DNA of 64,000 nt. It comes from Oscillospiraceae bacterium (lineage in GTDB: Bacteria; Bacillota; Clostridia; Oscillospirales; Oscillospiraceae). The stretch lies in NCBI GenBank assembly GCA_015067615.1, contig SVMD01000014.1, positions 1 through 64,000 on the forward strand. Direction: 5' to 3'. Both the position numbers and the translations under genes were made by a program. Positions 32,478-41,896 of this stretch are shown here, piece by piece. The notes beneath the pieces are model-generated. The model was not told the DNA's origin and did not search any database. It was given only the letters and a program-made list of their open reading frames with translations. Numbering within the stretch: the stretch's first letter is position 1; each line of letters starts with the position of its first letter.

Positions 32478-33200
32478 TTACGCATTTCTGCTTGCTGCAA
32501 TAAAGGCTTCAAAGAGCTTTGCGGAGCTGTCCTCGATATCCCAGATCCGCTCCGGGTGCCACTGAACGCCCCAACAGAAGGGTTTTCCGGGATCACAGAT
32601 GGCTTCAATGATACCGTCCTCACTTCGTCCCATGACCAAAAAACCGGGAGCAGGCTCTTTGATGGCCTGATGGTGATGGGAATTGACGCCGATGCTGTCT
32701 TTTCCGGCGAGGGTATGTAACGGTGAGCCGGGAACCAGGATGCAGCTGTGGCTGGTCCGGTGGTAAGGCTCCTCCATCCGGTGCTTGATGTCCGAGGGAC
32801 ACTGGGCCGGGATATCCTGATAAAGCGTACCGCCGAAATACACATTCATCATCTGAATGCCCCGGCAGATACCGAGAATGGGAATATCCATTCGCACCGC
32901 AAGATCGAGGACTGCCGTTTCGGCCTCGTCCCGCTCGCTGGCGATGACCACCGTGTCGTTGAGCAGCTGTTCACCGAAGCGCCCCGGGTCGATGTCATTG
33001 CCGCCGGTGAGGATCAGGCCGTCACACTGGTTCAGCAGGTATTCCAGCTCCTCCTTTTCCGTCAGAACCGGAATTAACAGAGGGATGCCGCCGAAGTGTC
33101 GCACGGCGTGGAGATAGCTCTCATTGAGAAAATGCTGTGCAGTCCAGCTGTCCGGCTTGAAGGAGCCGGTCAGTCCGATGACAGGTTTGCCTGCATACAT
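32478..33200 (-). CDS. Gamma-glutamyl-gamma-aminobutyrate hydrolase-like (peptidase C26)
   Basis: A 240-residue class I glutamine-amidotransferase-fold hydrolase. Signatures: LILTGGNDIDP, the nucleophile in LGICRGIQ (Cys near residue 111), and the His-Glu pair in GVQWHPERIWD. This is the PuuD-like family which hydrolyses gamma-glutamyl amides. No putrescine pathway genes are nearby, so the substrate is open. AAAGGAG box 7 bases before the ATG. Confidence 0.9.
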   Translation of the reverse strand: MYAGKPVIGLTGSFKPDSWTAQHFLNESYLHAVRHFGGIPLLIPVLTEKEELEYLLNQCDGLILTGGNDIDPGRFGEQLLNDTVVIASERDEAETAVLDLAVRMDIPILGICRGIQMMNVYFGGTLYQDIPAQCPSDIKHRMEEPYHRTSHSCILVPGSPLHTLAGKDSIGVNSHHHQAIKEPAPGFLVMGRSEDGIIEAICDPGKPFCWGVQWHPERIWDIEDSSAKLFEAFIAASRNA

Positions 33201-33216
33201 GGTAATCTCTCCTTTT

Positions 33217-33687
33217 TCAGGATGAAAAATCCTCGTATTCTGCCCATTTCAGGAGCCGCTGCATCATTCGGTCCATGAATTCCGGCTGATTGGCCGGGGA
33301 AAGCACCTCATCCACCGGGATTTCCCGGGTCCAGGGCAGCTCCACCGGACCGATCCAAAGGAAGAATGTATGGTCATCCGCTTCTTCCGGACGCAGAGGC
33401 ACATCCTCCACATGCAGGTAGCTCTCTCCCCTGCTGAGAATCTTCCCGGTGACCCGGTAGCAGGCAGCCACCAGCGTGGGCTCAAAGGGCATGACCTCAC
33501 AGGGTCCGTTCAGAAATATTCCGAACTTTTCAAGGACCGGGCGCAGCATGGGCTGCGTCCGGTCGATGTTTTCATAGAAATTCTCGCAGTAGGGGCAGGT
33601 GCAGTGGTCCAGACTGCACCGGGTGGTGTAATCCTCAGTAGCGGAAACATCCACCTGAAACTGCCAGTCTCCCAGAGTAATGATCAT
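33217..33687 (-). CDS. Conserved protein of unknown function with a Cys-rich motif
   Basis: A 156-residue soluble protein. It has a compact CSLDHCTCPYC motif near residue 25, followed by an aromatic stretch, which could be a metal site. The rest is beta-rich and acidic. I do not recognise the family. It starts with GGGGAG at good distance, one base after the engB stop, so it is probably in the engB transcript. Confidence 0.75.
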   Translation of the reverse strand: MIITLGDWQFQVDVSATEDYTTRCSLDHCTCPYCENFYENIDRTQPMLRPVLEKFGIFLNGPCEVMPFEPTLVAACYRVTGKILSRGESYLHVEDVPLRPEEADDHTFFLWIGPVELPWTREIPVDEVLSPANQPEFMDRMMQRLLKWAEYEDFSS

Positions 33688-33688
33688 A

Positions 33689-34273
33689 TTACTCCCCTGC
33701 TGCCGCCAGGATCAGCCGCACCAGGTCGTCCCGGCCGTTGCCCTTCTCAGCGGAGAAAGGAATCACGGGAACGCTCTCCGGCAGTGCAAGGTCCTCCCGG
33801 ATGGTTTTCAGGTTGGGCTCCAGCTCACTCTTTTTCAGCTTGTCCATCTTGTTGGCAACCACCACGAAAGGACAGCCGCTCTGAATGAACCAGTCAGCCA
33901 TGGTGATGTCGTTGTTCGTGGGAGGATGGCGGTAGTCCACGATCAGAACGCCCAGGTCGATGCGGCCTGCGGCGAAGTAATCCTCCATCAGCTTGCCCCA
34001 ACGGGCCTTCTCCTTCTCGGAGACCTTGGCGAAGCCGTAGCCGGGCAGGTCCACGAAATAGCACTTGCTGTCCACTGTGAAGTAGTTCACATGGATGGTC
34101 TTGCCGGGCTTGTCGCCGACTCTCGCAAAGTTTTTCCGCTGCAGAATCCGGTTGATGACGGAGGACTTTCCCACATTGGACTTGCCGGCAAAGGCGATCT
34201 CCGGCAGCCGTTCCTTGGGAAAATCCTTGGGGGCGGCGGCGGAAATCAGAAAATCAACTTTTTGAAAGTTCAT
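33689..34273 (-). CDS. engB: Ribosome-assembly GTPase EngB/YsxC
   Basis: A 194-residue GTPase with G1 AGKSNVGKSS, G3 DLPGYG and G4 NKMDK, and the EngB-specific TIHVNYF and ARWGKLMEDYF segments. It acts in 50S subunit maturation. It is 10 bases after lon, the usual Firmicutes pair, with an AGGAGG box. Confidence 0.95.
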   Translation of the reverse strand: MNFQKVDFLISAAAPKDFPKERLPEIAFAGKSNVGKSSVINRILQRKNFARVGDKPGKTIHVNYFTVDSKCYFVDLPGYGFAKVSEKEKARWGKLMEDYFAAGRIDLGVLIVDYRHPPTNNDITMADWFIQSGCPFVVVANKMDKLKKSELEPNLKTIREDLALPESVPVIPFSAEKGNGRDDLVRLILAAAGE

Positions 34274-34283
34274 TGGACCCTCC

Positions 34284-36686
34284 TTACTGATGGATCAGAG
34301 CCTTGGGAGCCTTGTTTTTCAGCTCCTCGGGGATATGGGTCAGAATGTCGGGGCTGGAGACCACCGCAGGATTCAGGGCAGTTTCCAGAACCGTATCCAC
34401 ATGCCGTGCAATGACGAAATTCAGCTTACTGCGGACCATCTGGTCGATTTCCGCCAGATCCCGCTCGTTGTCGGCGGGGATGATGACGGTCTCGATACCA
34501 TGGCGCAGGGCGGCCATGGTCTTTTCCTTCAGACCGCCGATGGCCATCACACGGCCCCGGAGGCTGATCTCGCCGGTCATGGCCACATTCCGCCGGACTG
34601 TCCGGCCGGTAAGGGCCGAGACCAGAGCGGTGCAGACGGTAATGCCGGCACTGGGGCCGTCCTTGGGCACGGCGCCCTCCGGGAAGTGGACATGGATATC
34701 CTTGGTCTTGTAGAAGTCCTCAGCAACGCCCAGCCGGGCTGCGTTGGCGCGGATGTAGCTCATGGCAGCCTGGACGGATTCCTGCATCACCTGACCCAAG
34801 TTGCCGGTAAGGTTCAGCTTGCCGGAACCCTCCATTACGTTGACTTCCACTTCCAGGGTCTCACCGCCCACGGAAGTCCAGGCCAGACCGGTGACCAGGC
34901 CAACCTCATCGGTGGTGTTCAGCTGATCCCGGACATACTTGCGGACGCCTAAGTAGCTTTCCAGATTTTTTTCCGTAACGGTGATCCGCTTGGGTGTCTC
35001 CTGAGACAGGATCTCCATGGCAGACTTCCGGCAGATTTCGGCAAAGCGGCGCTCCAGGGTACGGACACCGGATTCCCGGGTGTAGGAGGAAATGATCTCC
35101 CGAACGGTATCGTCGGGAATGCGGACCTGGGATTTTTTCAGGCCATGCTTTTTCAGCTGCTTGGGAATCAGGTGATTCTTGGCGATCATCAGCTTCTCCT
35201 CATCGGTGTAGGAGTTCAGCTCGATGATCTCCATACGGTCCAGCAGGGGCCGGGGCACCGTATCCAGGGTGTTGGCAGTGGTAATGAACATGACGTCGGA
35301 CAGATCAAAGGGAATTTCCAGGTAATGGTCCCGGTAGGTGGCATTCTGCTCACCGTCCAGCACTTCCAGCAGTGCCGCGCTGGGATCACCCCGGTGGTCG
35401 TGGCCTAATTTATCGATCTCGTCCAGCAGCAGGATTGGGTTGCAGGAACCGGCCTGGGTAATGGCCTGCATGATCCGGCCGGGCATGGCGCCCACATAGG
35501 TCTTTCGATGACCCCGGATCTCGGCCTCGTCATGGACGCCGCCCAGGGCGATCCGGGCCATCTTCCGGTTCAGGGAACGGGCGATGGAATAGGAAATGGA
35601 AGTCTTGCCCACACCGGGAGGGCCCACCAGGCAGAGAATCTGGGGCGGCATTTCGGGAGCCATCTGACGGACAGCCAGAGTTTCCAGAATACGCTCCTTC
35701 ACTTTTTCCATGCCGAAGTGGTCATTGTCCAGGATCTTCCGGGCTGCGGCCACATCGATGCGCTCCTTGGTGGTCTTGCCCCAGGGAATTTCCAGCACGG
35801 TGTCCAGATAGTTGCGCAGGACACTGCCCTCGGAGGAGCCGAAGGGCTGCTTTTTCAGTCTCTCCACATCCTTCAGGAGCTTCTTCTCCTGCTCTTCCGG
35901 CAGGTGGAGCCCTTTGATCTTTGTGGCGTATGTATCGGCCTCGTCCAGGTCGTCTCCCTCGCCGAGCTCCTCCCGGATGGCCTTCATCTGCTCGCGCAGA
36001 TAGTAGTCCCGCTGGTTCTGATCCATGCTGACCTTGGTTTTTTCCTGGATCAGGGCTTCCAGCTTCAGAACCTCCACTTCCTTGCGAAGCAGCGCCACCA
36101 GGCTCTCCAGACGCTTGGTGGGATTCACCTGGGCCAGCAGCTTACACTTGTCGGGAAAATCAATGCCGCTGTTCTGGGCAATGGTATCGGCAGTATAGCC
36201 GGTGTCGTTGGTGGACAGCAGCTTCATCTGGATAGTCTGGGCGGGATGCTCTGCCACCTCCAGATACATTCCGAAGAGCATGTTGGCCTCCCGGCGCAGG
36301 GCCTTGTTCCGGGGAGAGTCCATGATCTCCGTTTCCGGAACGGCCACTACCTGGCCGAAGAGGTAGGGCTCGGTCTTTTCCAGGTCCGCGATCCGGGCCC
36401 GGCACAGACCGGTGACCAGAACCCGCAGATTTTCGCCATGGGTTTTGAGAACCTGCTTGACCTTGGCAACGGTGCCGATGGTATACAGGTCTGAAAGGCC
36501 GGGGTCATCGCAGAGCATGTCCCGCTGGGGGATCAGCAGGATGTTCTGGTCCCCCTTCATGGCCGCTTCCAGAGCCTTTATGGACTTCATGCGGCCCACA
36601 TCGAAATGGACCGTCTGGTCGGGGAAAACCGCCAGACCCCGCAGGGCCAGGATGGGCAGCTTTCCGGATACTAAAATTTCAGACAA
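34284..36686 (-). CDS. lon: ATP-dependent protease Lon (LonA type)
   Basis: An 800-residue Lon. Substrate-binding N-domain (to about residue 300, with coiled coil), AAA+ module with GPPGVGKTS (about residue 350) and LLLDEIDKLG, and the Ser-Lys protease domain with PKDGPSAGIT (Ser near residue 680) and LKEKTMAA. It degrades misfolded and regulatory proteins. The start is probably a TTG at 36686, nine bases after GGAGG; a GTG at 36695 directly abuts the ribosome binding site. Confidence 0.95.
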   Translation of the reverse strand: MSEILVSGKLPILALRGLAVFPDQTVHFDVGRMKSIKALEAAMKGDQNILLIPQRDMLCDDPGLSDLYTIGTVAKVKQVLKTHGENLRVLVTGLCRARIADLEKTEPYLFGQVVAVPETEIMDSPRNKALRREANMLFGMYLEVAEHPAQTIQMKLLSTNDTGYTADTIAQNSGIDFPDKCKLLAQVNPTKRLESLVALLRKEVEVLKLEALIQEKTKVSMDQNQRDYYLREQMKAIREELGEGDDLDEADTYATKIKGLHLPEEQEKKLLKDVERLKKQPFGSSEGSVLRNYLDTVLEIPWGKTTKERIDVAAARKILDNDHFGMEKVKERILETLAVRQMAPEMPPQILCLVGPPGVGKTSISYSIARSLNRKMARIALGGVHDEAEIRGHRKTYVGAMPGRIMQAITQAGSCNPILLLDEIDKLGHDHRGDPSAALLEVLDGEQNATYRDHYLEIPFDLSDVMFITTANTLDTVPRPLLDRMEIIELNSYTDEEKLMIAKNHLIPKQLKKHGLKKSQVRIPDDTVREIISSYTRESGVRTLERRFAEICRKSAMEILSQETPKRITVTEKNLESYLGVRKYVRDQLNTTDEVGLVTGLAWTSVGGETLEVEVNVMEGSGKLNLTGNLGQVMQESVQAAMSYIRANAARLGVAEDFYKTKDIHVHFPEGAVPKDGPSAGITVCTALVSALTGRTVRRNVAMTGEISLRGRVMAIGGLKEKTMAALRHGIETVIIPADNERDLAEIDQMVRSKLNFVIARHVDTVLETALNPAVVSSPDILTHIPEELKNKAPKALIHQ

Positions 36687-36715
36687 GGGATTCACCCTCC
36701 TTTATGGAAAACAAA

Positions 36716-36736
36716 GGGGATAGCGAAAACTACCCC
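36716..36736 (-). terminator. Weak terminator between clpX and lon
   Basis: GGGGTAG/CTA-CCCC stem with one bulge, followed on the minus strand by TTTGTTTTCC. Partial read-through into lon is likely. Confidence 0.45.
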
Positions 36737-36750
36737 CTCTGTAAGTATAT

Positions 36751-38007
36751 TTATCTGTTTCCGCCCAGCGCAGCACGGGGATGGACGGCATCCCGGAGGA
36801 TCCGGGGCTCAGCACCCTGGACGCACTCGGGGGTGATGATGACCTTCTTAATGGAAAGGTCAGAGGGTATCTGGAACATGATTCGGGTCATGACCCGCTC
36901 CATAATGGCCCGGAGGCCTCTTGCACCGATCTGGCGGTCCAGAGCCTTCTGGGCGATGGCCTGCAGGGCGGCTTCCTGAATCTCCAGCTCCACGCCGTCG
37001 ATCTCCAGAAGCTTGGCGTACTGCTTGGTCAGGGCATTTTTGGGCTCCACCAGGATCCGCATCAGATCCTTCTGGGTCAGGCTTTCCAGAGTGGCAATGA
37101 CCGGAACACGGCCAACAAGCTCGGGGATAATGCCGAATTTCAGCAGATCCCGAGGCTCAGTCTGGGCCAGCAGCTTACCCACATCCCGCTTCCTGCGGCT
37201 CTCCACCGGGGCGTCAAAGCCGATGGCGGACTTGTCGGTACGCTTTTCCACGATCTTATCCAGACCGTCGAAGGCACCGCCGCAGATGAAGAGAATGTTC
37301 GTGGTATCCACCGGGATCATCTCCTGCTGGGGATGCTTCCGTCCGCCCTGAGGGGGCACGGAAGCAACGGTGCCTTCCAGGATCTTCAGCAGAGCCTGCT
37401 GAACACCCTCGCCGGAAACGTCACGGGTGATGGAGGTATTCTCGCTCTTCCGGGCGATCTTATCCATCTCGTCGATGTAGATGATGCCCCGCTGGGCCAG
37501 CTCCACGTCGAAGTCGGCGGCCTGGAGCAGACGCAGCAGAATATTCTCCACGTCGTCACCCACATAGCCGGCTTCGGTCAGAGTGGTGGCATCGGCAATG
37601 GCGAAGGGAACGTTCAGAATTTTGGCCAGGGTCTGGGCAAAGAGGGTCTTGCCGGAACCGGTGGGGCCAATCAGCAGAATATTGCTCTTCTGAAGCTCCA
37701 CATCGGACTCACCGCCGAAGTAGATGCGCTTATAGTGATTGTAGACCGCGACAGAAAGGGCGATCTTGGCTTCGTCCTGACCAATGATGTACTGGTCCAT
37801 GAAGCTCTTGATCTCCATGGGGGTAGGCAGGCTATCCGGGGCCTCCAGGCCGCCGTCCAGCTCATACTCATCCCGCAGAAGATCCTTGCAGGCGTCGACA
37901 CAGTCGGCGCAAATATACACGCCGGGACCGGCCACCAGCCGGGGGGCCTGGTTCTCCCGCCTTCCGCAGAAGCTGCAGCGAATCGGCTGCTCAGTTTTAT
38001 TGGACAT
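36751..38007 (-). CDS. clpX: ATP-dependent Clp protease ATP-binding subunit ClpX
   Basis: A 418-residue ClpX: an N-terminal zinc-binding domain (CSFC and CADC pairs, residues about 10-40), Walker [10 protein letters not shown], Walker B YIDEMDKI, and the RKHP-type pore and sensor parts. The substrate-unfolding partner of ClpP, encoded 23 bases upstream. The ribosome binding site (AAAGG) is weak and distant, consistent with lower synthesis than ClpP. Confidence 0.96.
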   Translation of the reverse strand: MSNKTEQPIRCSFCGRRENQAPRLVAGPGVYICADCVDACKDLLRDEYELDGGLEAPDSLPTPMEIKSFMDQYIIGQDEAKIALSVAVYNHYKRIYFGGESDVELQKSNILLIGPTGSGKTLFAQTLAKILNVPFAIADATTLTEAGYVGDDVENILLRLLQAADFDVELAQRGIIYIDEMDKIARKSENTSITRDVSGEGVQQALLKILEGTVASVPPQGGRKHPQQEMIPVDTTNILFICGGAFDGLDKIVEKRTDKSAIGFDAPVESRRKRDVGKLLAQTEPRDLLKFGIIPELVGRVPVIATLESLTQKDLMRILVEPKNALTKQYAKLLEIDGVELEIQEAALQAIAQKALDRQIGARGLRAIMERVMTRIMFQIPSDLSIKKVIITPECVQGAEPRILRDAVHPRAALGGNR

Positions 38008-38030
38008 AAACGAAAGTAGCCTTTCTTATC

Positions 38031-38612
38031 TTAGTGGTGGGTCAGCACCCGGTCGATGATACCGAATTCCTTAGCTTCCTCGGCGCTCATGAAGTTGTCA
38101 CGCTCGCAGGCGGCGGTGACCACATCGATGGGCTTGCCGGTGTTCTCGGCCAGGATCTTGTTCATCCGGGACTTGATGGTTTCCAGCCGCTTCAGGTGGA
38201 TGGCCATATCGGTGATCTGACCCTGGGTACCGGCGGAGGGCTGGTGGATCATGATCTCGGAGTTGGGCAGGGCCATGCGCTTGCCCTTGGTACCTGCGCT
38301 CAGCAGGAAAGCACCCATGGAAGCGGCCATACCCACGCAGATGGTGGCCACATCGCACTTGATATACTGCATGGTGTCATAGATGGCCATGCCTGCGGTG
38401 ACGGAACCGCCGGGGCTGTTGATATAGAACTGGATATCCTTGTCGGGGTCCTGGGCTTCCAGGTACAGAAGCTGGGCCACGATCAGGGATGCGGTGGTGT
38501 CGTTGACTTCCTCGGACAGGAAGATGATACGGTCGTTCAGCAGACGGGAGAAAATATCGTAGCTGCGCTCGCCGCGGCTGGTCTGCTCAACAACATAGGG
38601 AATTAAAGCCAT
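38031..38612 (-). CDS. clpP: ATP-dependent Clp protease proteolytic subunit
   Basis: A 193-residue ClpP with the catalytic serine in [11 protein letters not shown], histidine in IMIHQPSAG, and the N-terminal [23 protein letters not shown]. The start at 38612 is chosen by the AAGGAG box; the frame continues upstream for 16 non-conserved codons. It lies between tig and clpX. No CtsR-type heat-shock operator was recognised in the gap 38613-38750. Confidence 0.96.
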   Translation of the reverse strand: MALIPYVVEQTSRGERSYDIFSRLLNDRIIFLSEEVNDTTASLIVAQLLYLEAQDPDKDIQFYINSPGGSVTAGMAIYDTMQYIKCDVATICVGMAASMGAFLLSAGTKGKRMALPNSEIMIHQPSAGTQGQITDMAIHLKRLETIKSRMNKILAENTGKPIDVVTAACERDNFMSAEEAKEFGIIDRVLTHH

Positions 38613-38706
38613 GGTGATGTCTCCTTTCAGATGATTACGAAACATTCTAACCATTTGCATGGAAGGTTATTCCACGCCGTGAAAACAAATGGGATAATAG
38701 ACTGCT

Positions 38707-38729
38707 ACGCCGGTGGGTCACACCGGCGT
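38707..38729 (-). terminator. Hairpin between tig and clpP
   Basis: ACGCCGGTG pairs with CACCGGCGT across a 5-base loop and can be extended by CTGC/GCAG with a bulge. No T-run follows on the minus strand, so it could be a processing site or a weak terminator. Confidence 0.55.
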
Positions 38730-38750
38730 GCAGATTGCGATTCAATATAA

Positions 38751-40037
38751 TTACTCAGCCTTGGGAGCAACAGCAACAGCGGAGTCGGTGATGATCTTGG
38801 TGGCCTTGCGGAACTTCAGGGTAGCCTTGATCTCCTCAGCGTTGACCAGCTCCTTGACCTTCTCGATCTCCAGCTCGTACTGCTTGGCCAGAGCCTCGTA
38901 CTCAGCGGTCAGGTCCTCTTCGGTGATCTCGATGCCCTCGACCTCAGCGATCTTCTCCAGGGTCAGGTTGATCTTGGCCTGCTTCTCAGCAGTGGGACGG
39001 AAAGCGTTGCGCATGGTGGACACGTCGCCGCCCATCATCTTGGCGTACTGCTCCATGGAGTAGCCGCTCATCTGCAGCTGGTAAGCGAAGTTGTTCATCT
39101 GGTTGTCCAGCTCGGACTCGATGAGAGCGGCGGGCATATCAACGGTGATGTTCTCGGCAGCCTTCTCAACGGCAGCGTTGGCGAAGGTGGACTCGATCTG
39201 CTTCTCGGCGGACTTCAGAGCGTTGGCGCGGATGTCCTCCTTCAGGGCCTCCAGAGTCTCGAACTCGGAGACGTCCTTGGCGAACTCATCGTCCAGCTCG
39301 GGAACGTTGGTGACGGAGACCTTGTTCAGCTTCACATGGAACACAACAGCCTTGCCGGCCAGCTCAGCAGCGTAATCCTCGGGGAAGGTGATGTTGATGT
39401 CCTTCTCCTCGCCGGCGGTCATGCCGACCACCTGCTCCTCAAAGCCGGGAACGAACTGGCCGGAGCCCAGCTTCAGGTCGAAGTTATCGCCCTTGCCGCC
39501 GTCGAAAGCCACGCCGTTGTCGAAGCCCTCGAAGTCGATGTTGGCGGTGTCGCCCATCTCGGCAGCACGCTCAACGGTCTCGGTGGAAGCAACGTTCTGA
39601 GCCATACGGTCCAGCTCAGCCTGAACCTGAGCGTCGGTGACGGTAGCCTCGGGCTTCTCGATCTCCAGGCCCTTGTAATCGCCCAGAGTGACCTTGGGGT
39701 AGGTTTCGGTGGAGATGGTCAGGGTGACGATGCCCTCCTCGGAAATGTCCATGTTGTCCAGGGTGGGACGGCCGATGGCCTTGAACTCCTGGTTGCCGAT
39801 GGCGCCGTCGTAGATCTCGGGGAAGATCTCCTCCAGGCCGTCTTCATAGAAAACGTAGGAGCCGTACATCTTCTCGATCATCTTCCGGGGAGCCTTGCCC
39901 TTACGGAAGCCGGGGATCATGATCTGCTTGCGGGCCTTCAGGTAAGCGGCGTTGACGCCCTTCTCCATCAGTTCCTTGTCGATCTCGACAACAACGGTAG
40001 CCTTGTTGCCGTTCTTTTCAATGCTCTTGACATTCAT
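38751..40037 (-). CDS. tig: Trigger factor, ribosome-associated chaperone
   Basis: A 428-residue trigger factor: N-terminal ribosome-binding domain with the GFRKGKAP signature, a central FKBP-type peptidyl-prolyl isomerase domain (about residues 150-240), and a helical C-terminal substrate-binding domain. It binds at the ribosome exit tunnel. The start at 40037 is ten bases after AGGAGG and fits the conserved N-terminus. It leads the tig-clpP-clpX-lon-engB cluster. Confidence 0.96.
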   Translation of the reverse strand: MNVKSIEKNGNKATVVVEIDKELMEKGVNAAYLKARKQIMIPGFRKGKAPRKMIEKMYGSYVFYEDGLEEIFPEIYDGAIGNQEFKAIGRPTLDNMDISEEGIVTLTISTETYPKVTLGDYKGLEIEKPEATVTDAQVQAELDRMAQNVASTETVERAAEMGDTANIDFEGFDNGVAFDGGKGDNFDLKLGSGQFVPGFEEQVVGMTAGEEKDINITFPEDYAAELAGKAVVFHVKLNKVSVTNVPELDDEFAKDVSEFETLEALKEDIRANALKSAEKQIESTFANAAVEKAAENITVDMPAALIESELDNQMNNFAYQLQMSGYSMEQYAKMMGGDVSTMRNAFRPTAEKQAKINLTLEKIAEVEGIEITEEDLTAEYEALAKQYELEIEKVKELVNAEEIKATLKFRKATKIITDSAVAVAPKAE

Positions 40038-40103
40038 GGTAAGTAGTCCTCCTAAAATTGGTCCGCATAGCGAGACCATTTTGTATTTTTCATTAGCCGA
40101 ATT

Positions 40104-40132
40104 ATTCTATCAAAAAATTTGGCAATTGTCCA
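40104..40132 (-). promoter_or_regulatory. Promoter of tig
   Basis: On the minus strand TGGACA (40127-40132) and TAGAAT (40104-40109) are 17 bases apart, about 65 bases before the start codon. Confidence 0.7.
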
Positions 40133-40154
40133 CACTTTTCTGAAAAAAGTTTTG

Positions 40155-40841
40155 TTAAATTACACGGTAGGGTTTGAATCCCAGGTAATCCGAGGCCACC
40201 AGCTTGAAATCCACCCCGTCCCAGACCCCTTCCACAGCTAATTTATGGCTTCCGGAGTGCAGATGCCCGTAAAAACATCGGCGGACCTCATATTTTTCCA
40301 GCAGGTCCAGTATCTCCTGGCAGATGTAGCCCTTGTACCGGGGCGGATAGTGGAGGAAAACCATCTTGGGCTTCTCCCCTGCCGCTTTTAAGGACGCTTC
40401 CAGCCGGATCAGCTCCCGCTTGAACACCTTTTCGTCGTGAGCGCCGCTGCGCTCCTCCTCGAAGAACCAGCCTCTCGTGCCACAGATTGCCCAGTCGCCG
40501 TATTCATAGCAGTTGTTATTGAGAATGTACATGTTCTCAAAGCCGTTTGCTTCGCAGAACTTGTAAAATTTAGCCGCGGTGGACCACCAGTAATCGTGGT
40601 TGCCCTTCAGGATGATCTTCTTGCCGGGAATGGCGTTGATAAAGGCGAAATCCTCTTTGGCGTTGGCCAGGTCCAGTGACCAGCTCAGGTCCCCCAGCAA
40701 AATGGTGGTATCCTCCTCGGTAATGACGGACAGTCCCTCCCGGAGCTTGTCCATATAGCCCACCCAGGCGCCACCAAAGACGTCCATGGGCTTCGGCGCC
40801 CCAAGGCAGAGGTGCAGATCACCGATTGCGTAAAGTGCCAC
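40155..40841 (-). CDS. Calcineurin-like metallophosphoesterase
   Basis: A 228-residue metallophosphoesterase with the metal-ligand set AIGDLHL, LGDLSW, LKGNHDYWW, FLHYPP and FYGHLHSG. Cytoplasmic by lack of signal. Substrate unknown. It starts with GTG at 40841 after AGGAGG, 20 bases after the ThrC-like gene, so it is the last gene of the rplS-proximal minus-strand cluster (or of the dipeptidase group). Confidence 0.9.
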   Translation of the reverse strand: MALYAIGDLHLCLGAPKPMDVFGGAWVGYMDKLREGLSVITEEDTTILLGDLSWSLDLANAKEDFAFINAIPGKKIILKGNHDYWWSTAAKFYKFCEANGFENMYILNNNCYEYGDWAICGTRGWFFEEERSGAHDEKVFKRELIRLEASLKAAGEKPKMVFLHYPPRYKGYICQEILDLLEKYEVRRCFYGHLHSGSHKLAVEGVWDGVDFKLVASDYLGFKPYRVI

Positions 40842-40861
40842 AGGGCACCTCCTTTCTGAGT

Positions 40862-41896
40862 TTAAAGCATATTGTGCAGGGTACTGACAGCAATACCCAT
40901 TTCCCGGGCCACCAGCCGGTCGTCCCGGAGGGCGCCCCGGTCAGAGATCATCAGGGCATAATTACCGCTGCCGGTGCTGGAACGGTAGTCCGTCAGACCG
41001 GCGTAGCACAGGGCGGAATAGGGTCCCAGCACATAGCCGTGATTATTGTGAATGGTAGGGATGGTGGAGGCTACTCTGTTCTGCCCCACCACGCTGACAT
41101 AGATGCCTTTTTGCAGCTTCTCCAGGGTCAGTTCTTCCGGGTAATAGCCTCTCCCCTCCTCCGCAGCTTCCAGGAAACGGAACACTTCCAGACTGTCGCC
41201 GCAGGCATGGACCAGCCGCTCCAGATCTTCCGGGATGCAGTGATCACACTCCGGCGTGAGGGTTTCCTTCACAGCCAGATTGGTTCGCAGCTCACCGTGC
41301 CGGATCAGATTCCAAAGATTATTGTTTTCGTTGCAGCAGATGATGATATCCCCGATGGGCAAACCCCAGCTTCGGGCATACCAGCCTGCCATCACCGCCC
41401 GGAGATTTCCGGAGGGGACCACCAGGTCCACGGTCTTGCCGGGCTGGGCGATGCCGTCACGCATCAGCTCGCCAAATACGCCGAAGAGCACACCGATGCG
41501 AACGGCGATCTCGAACCAGTCGCCCACAGGCAGCGAGCTGTCTCTGGAACCCCGGACAAGACCGGACAGGTCCCGTACCGTGCGTTTAAACTCCCAGTCC
41601 ACGTTGTGCCAGCCTTCGGCAATGGCGATGCGCCGGACCATACTGCTCAGCCGGACAGGATACCTGCCCACTGCAAAATCGATATCCCAGCGGGTCAGCT
41701 CACCGTCAAAAAGCAGGTTGAGGATCTCTGCCAGAGCCTGATTGGGATTTTTCATGCCGAAGGCGGCAATTTCCTCAGGAGAAAAGCGAATCGTTTCTCC
41801 GGGAACGAAGAAGCCGCCGTCCTCTGCCCTGGTATCATTCAGCGCGTGGAGCCAGGAATAGGTTATGTCGTTACTTCTGGTGGTTACGTACCGCAC
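40862..41896 (-). CDS. Threonine-synthase-like protein lacking the PLP-lysine segment
   Basis: A 344-residue protein that aligns with threonine synthase over both ends: YVTTRS near residue 2, AEDGGFFVPGETI, SPEEIAAFGMKNP, then VVPSGNLRAVMAGWYARSWGLPI and CCNENNNLWNLIRHGEL. Between them, where threonine synthase carries the ELFHGPTLAFKD segment with the PLP-binding lysine, there is only about 40 residues without it. Phosphohomoserine-type catalysis therefore looks impossible. The frame is otherwise intact, so it is probably a repurposed paralogue and not a pseudogene. GTG start with GGGAG; it overlaps the dipeptidase gene by 26 bases. Confidence 0.75.
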   Translation of the reverse strand: MRYVTTRSNDITYSWLHALNDTRAEDGGFFVPGETIRFSPEEIAAFGMKNPNQALAEILNLLFDGELTRWDIDFAVGRYPVRLSSMVRRIAIAEGWHNVDWEFKRTVRDLSGLVRGSRDSSLPVGDWFEIAVRIGVLFGVFGELMRDGIAQPGKTVDLVVPSGNLRAVMAGWYARSWGLPIGDIIICCNENNNLWNLIRHGELRTNLAVKETLTPECDHCIPEDLERLVHACGDSLEVFRFLEAAEEGRGYYPEELTLEKLQKGIYVSVVGQNRVASTIPTIHNNHGYVLGPYSALCYAGLTDYRSSTGSGNYALMISDRGALRDDRLVAREMGIAVSTLHNML

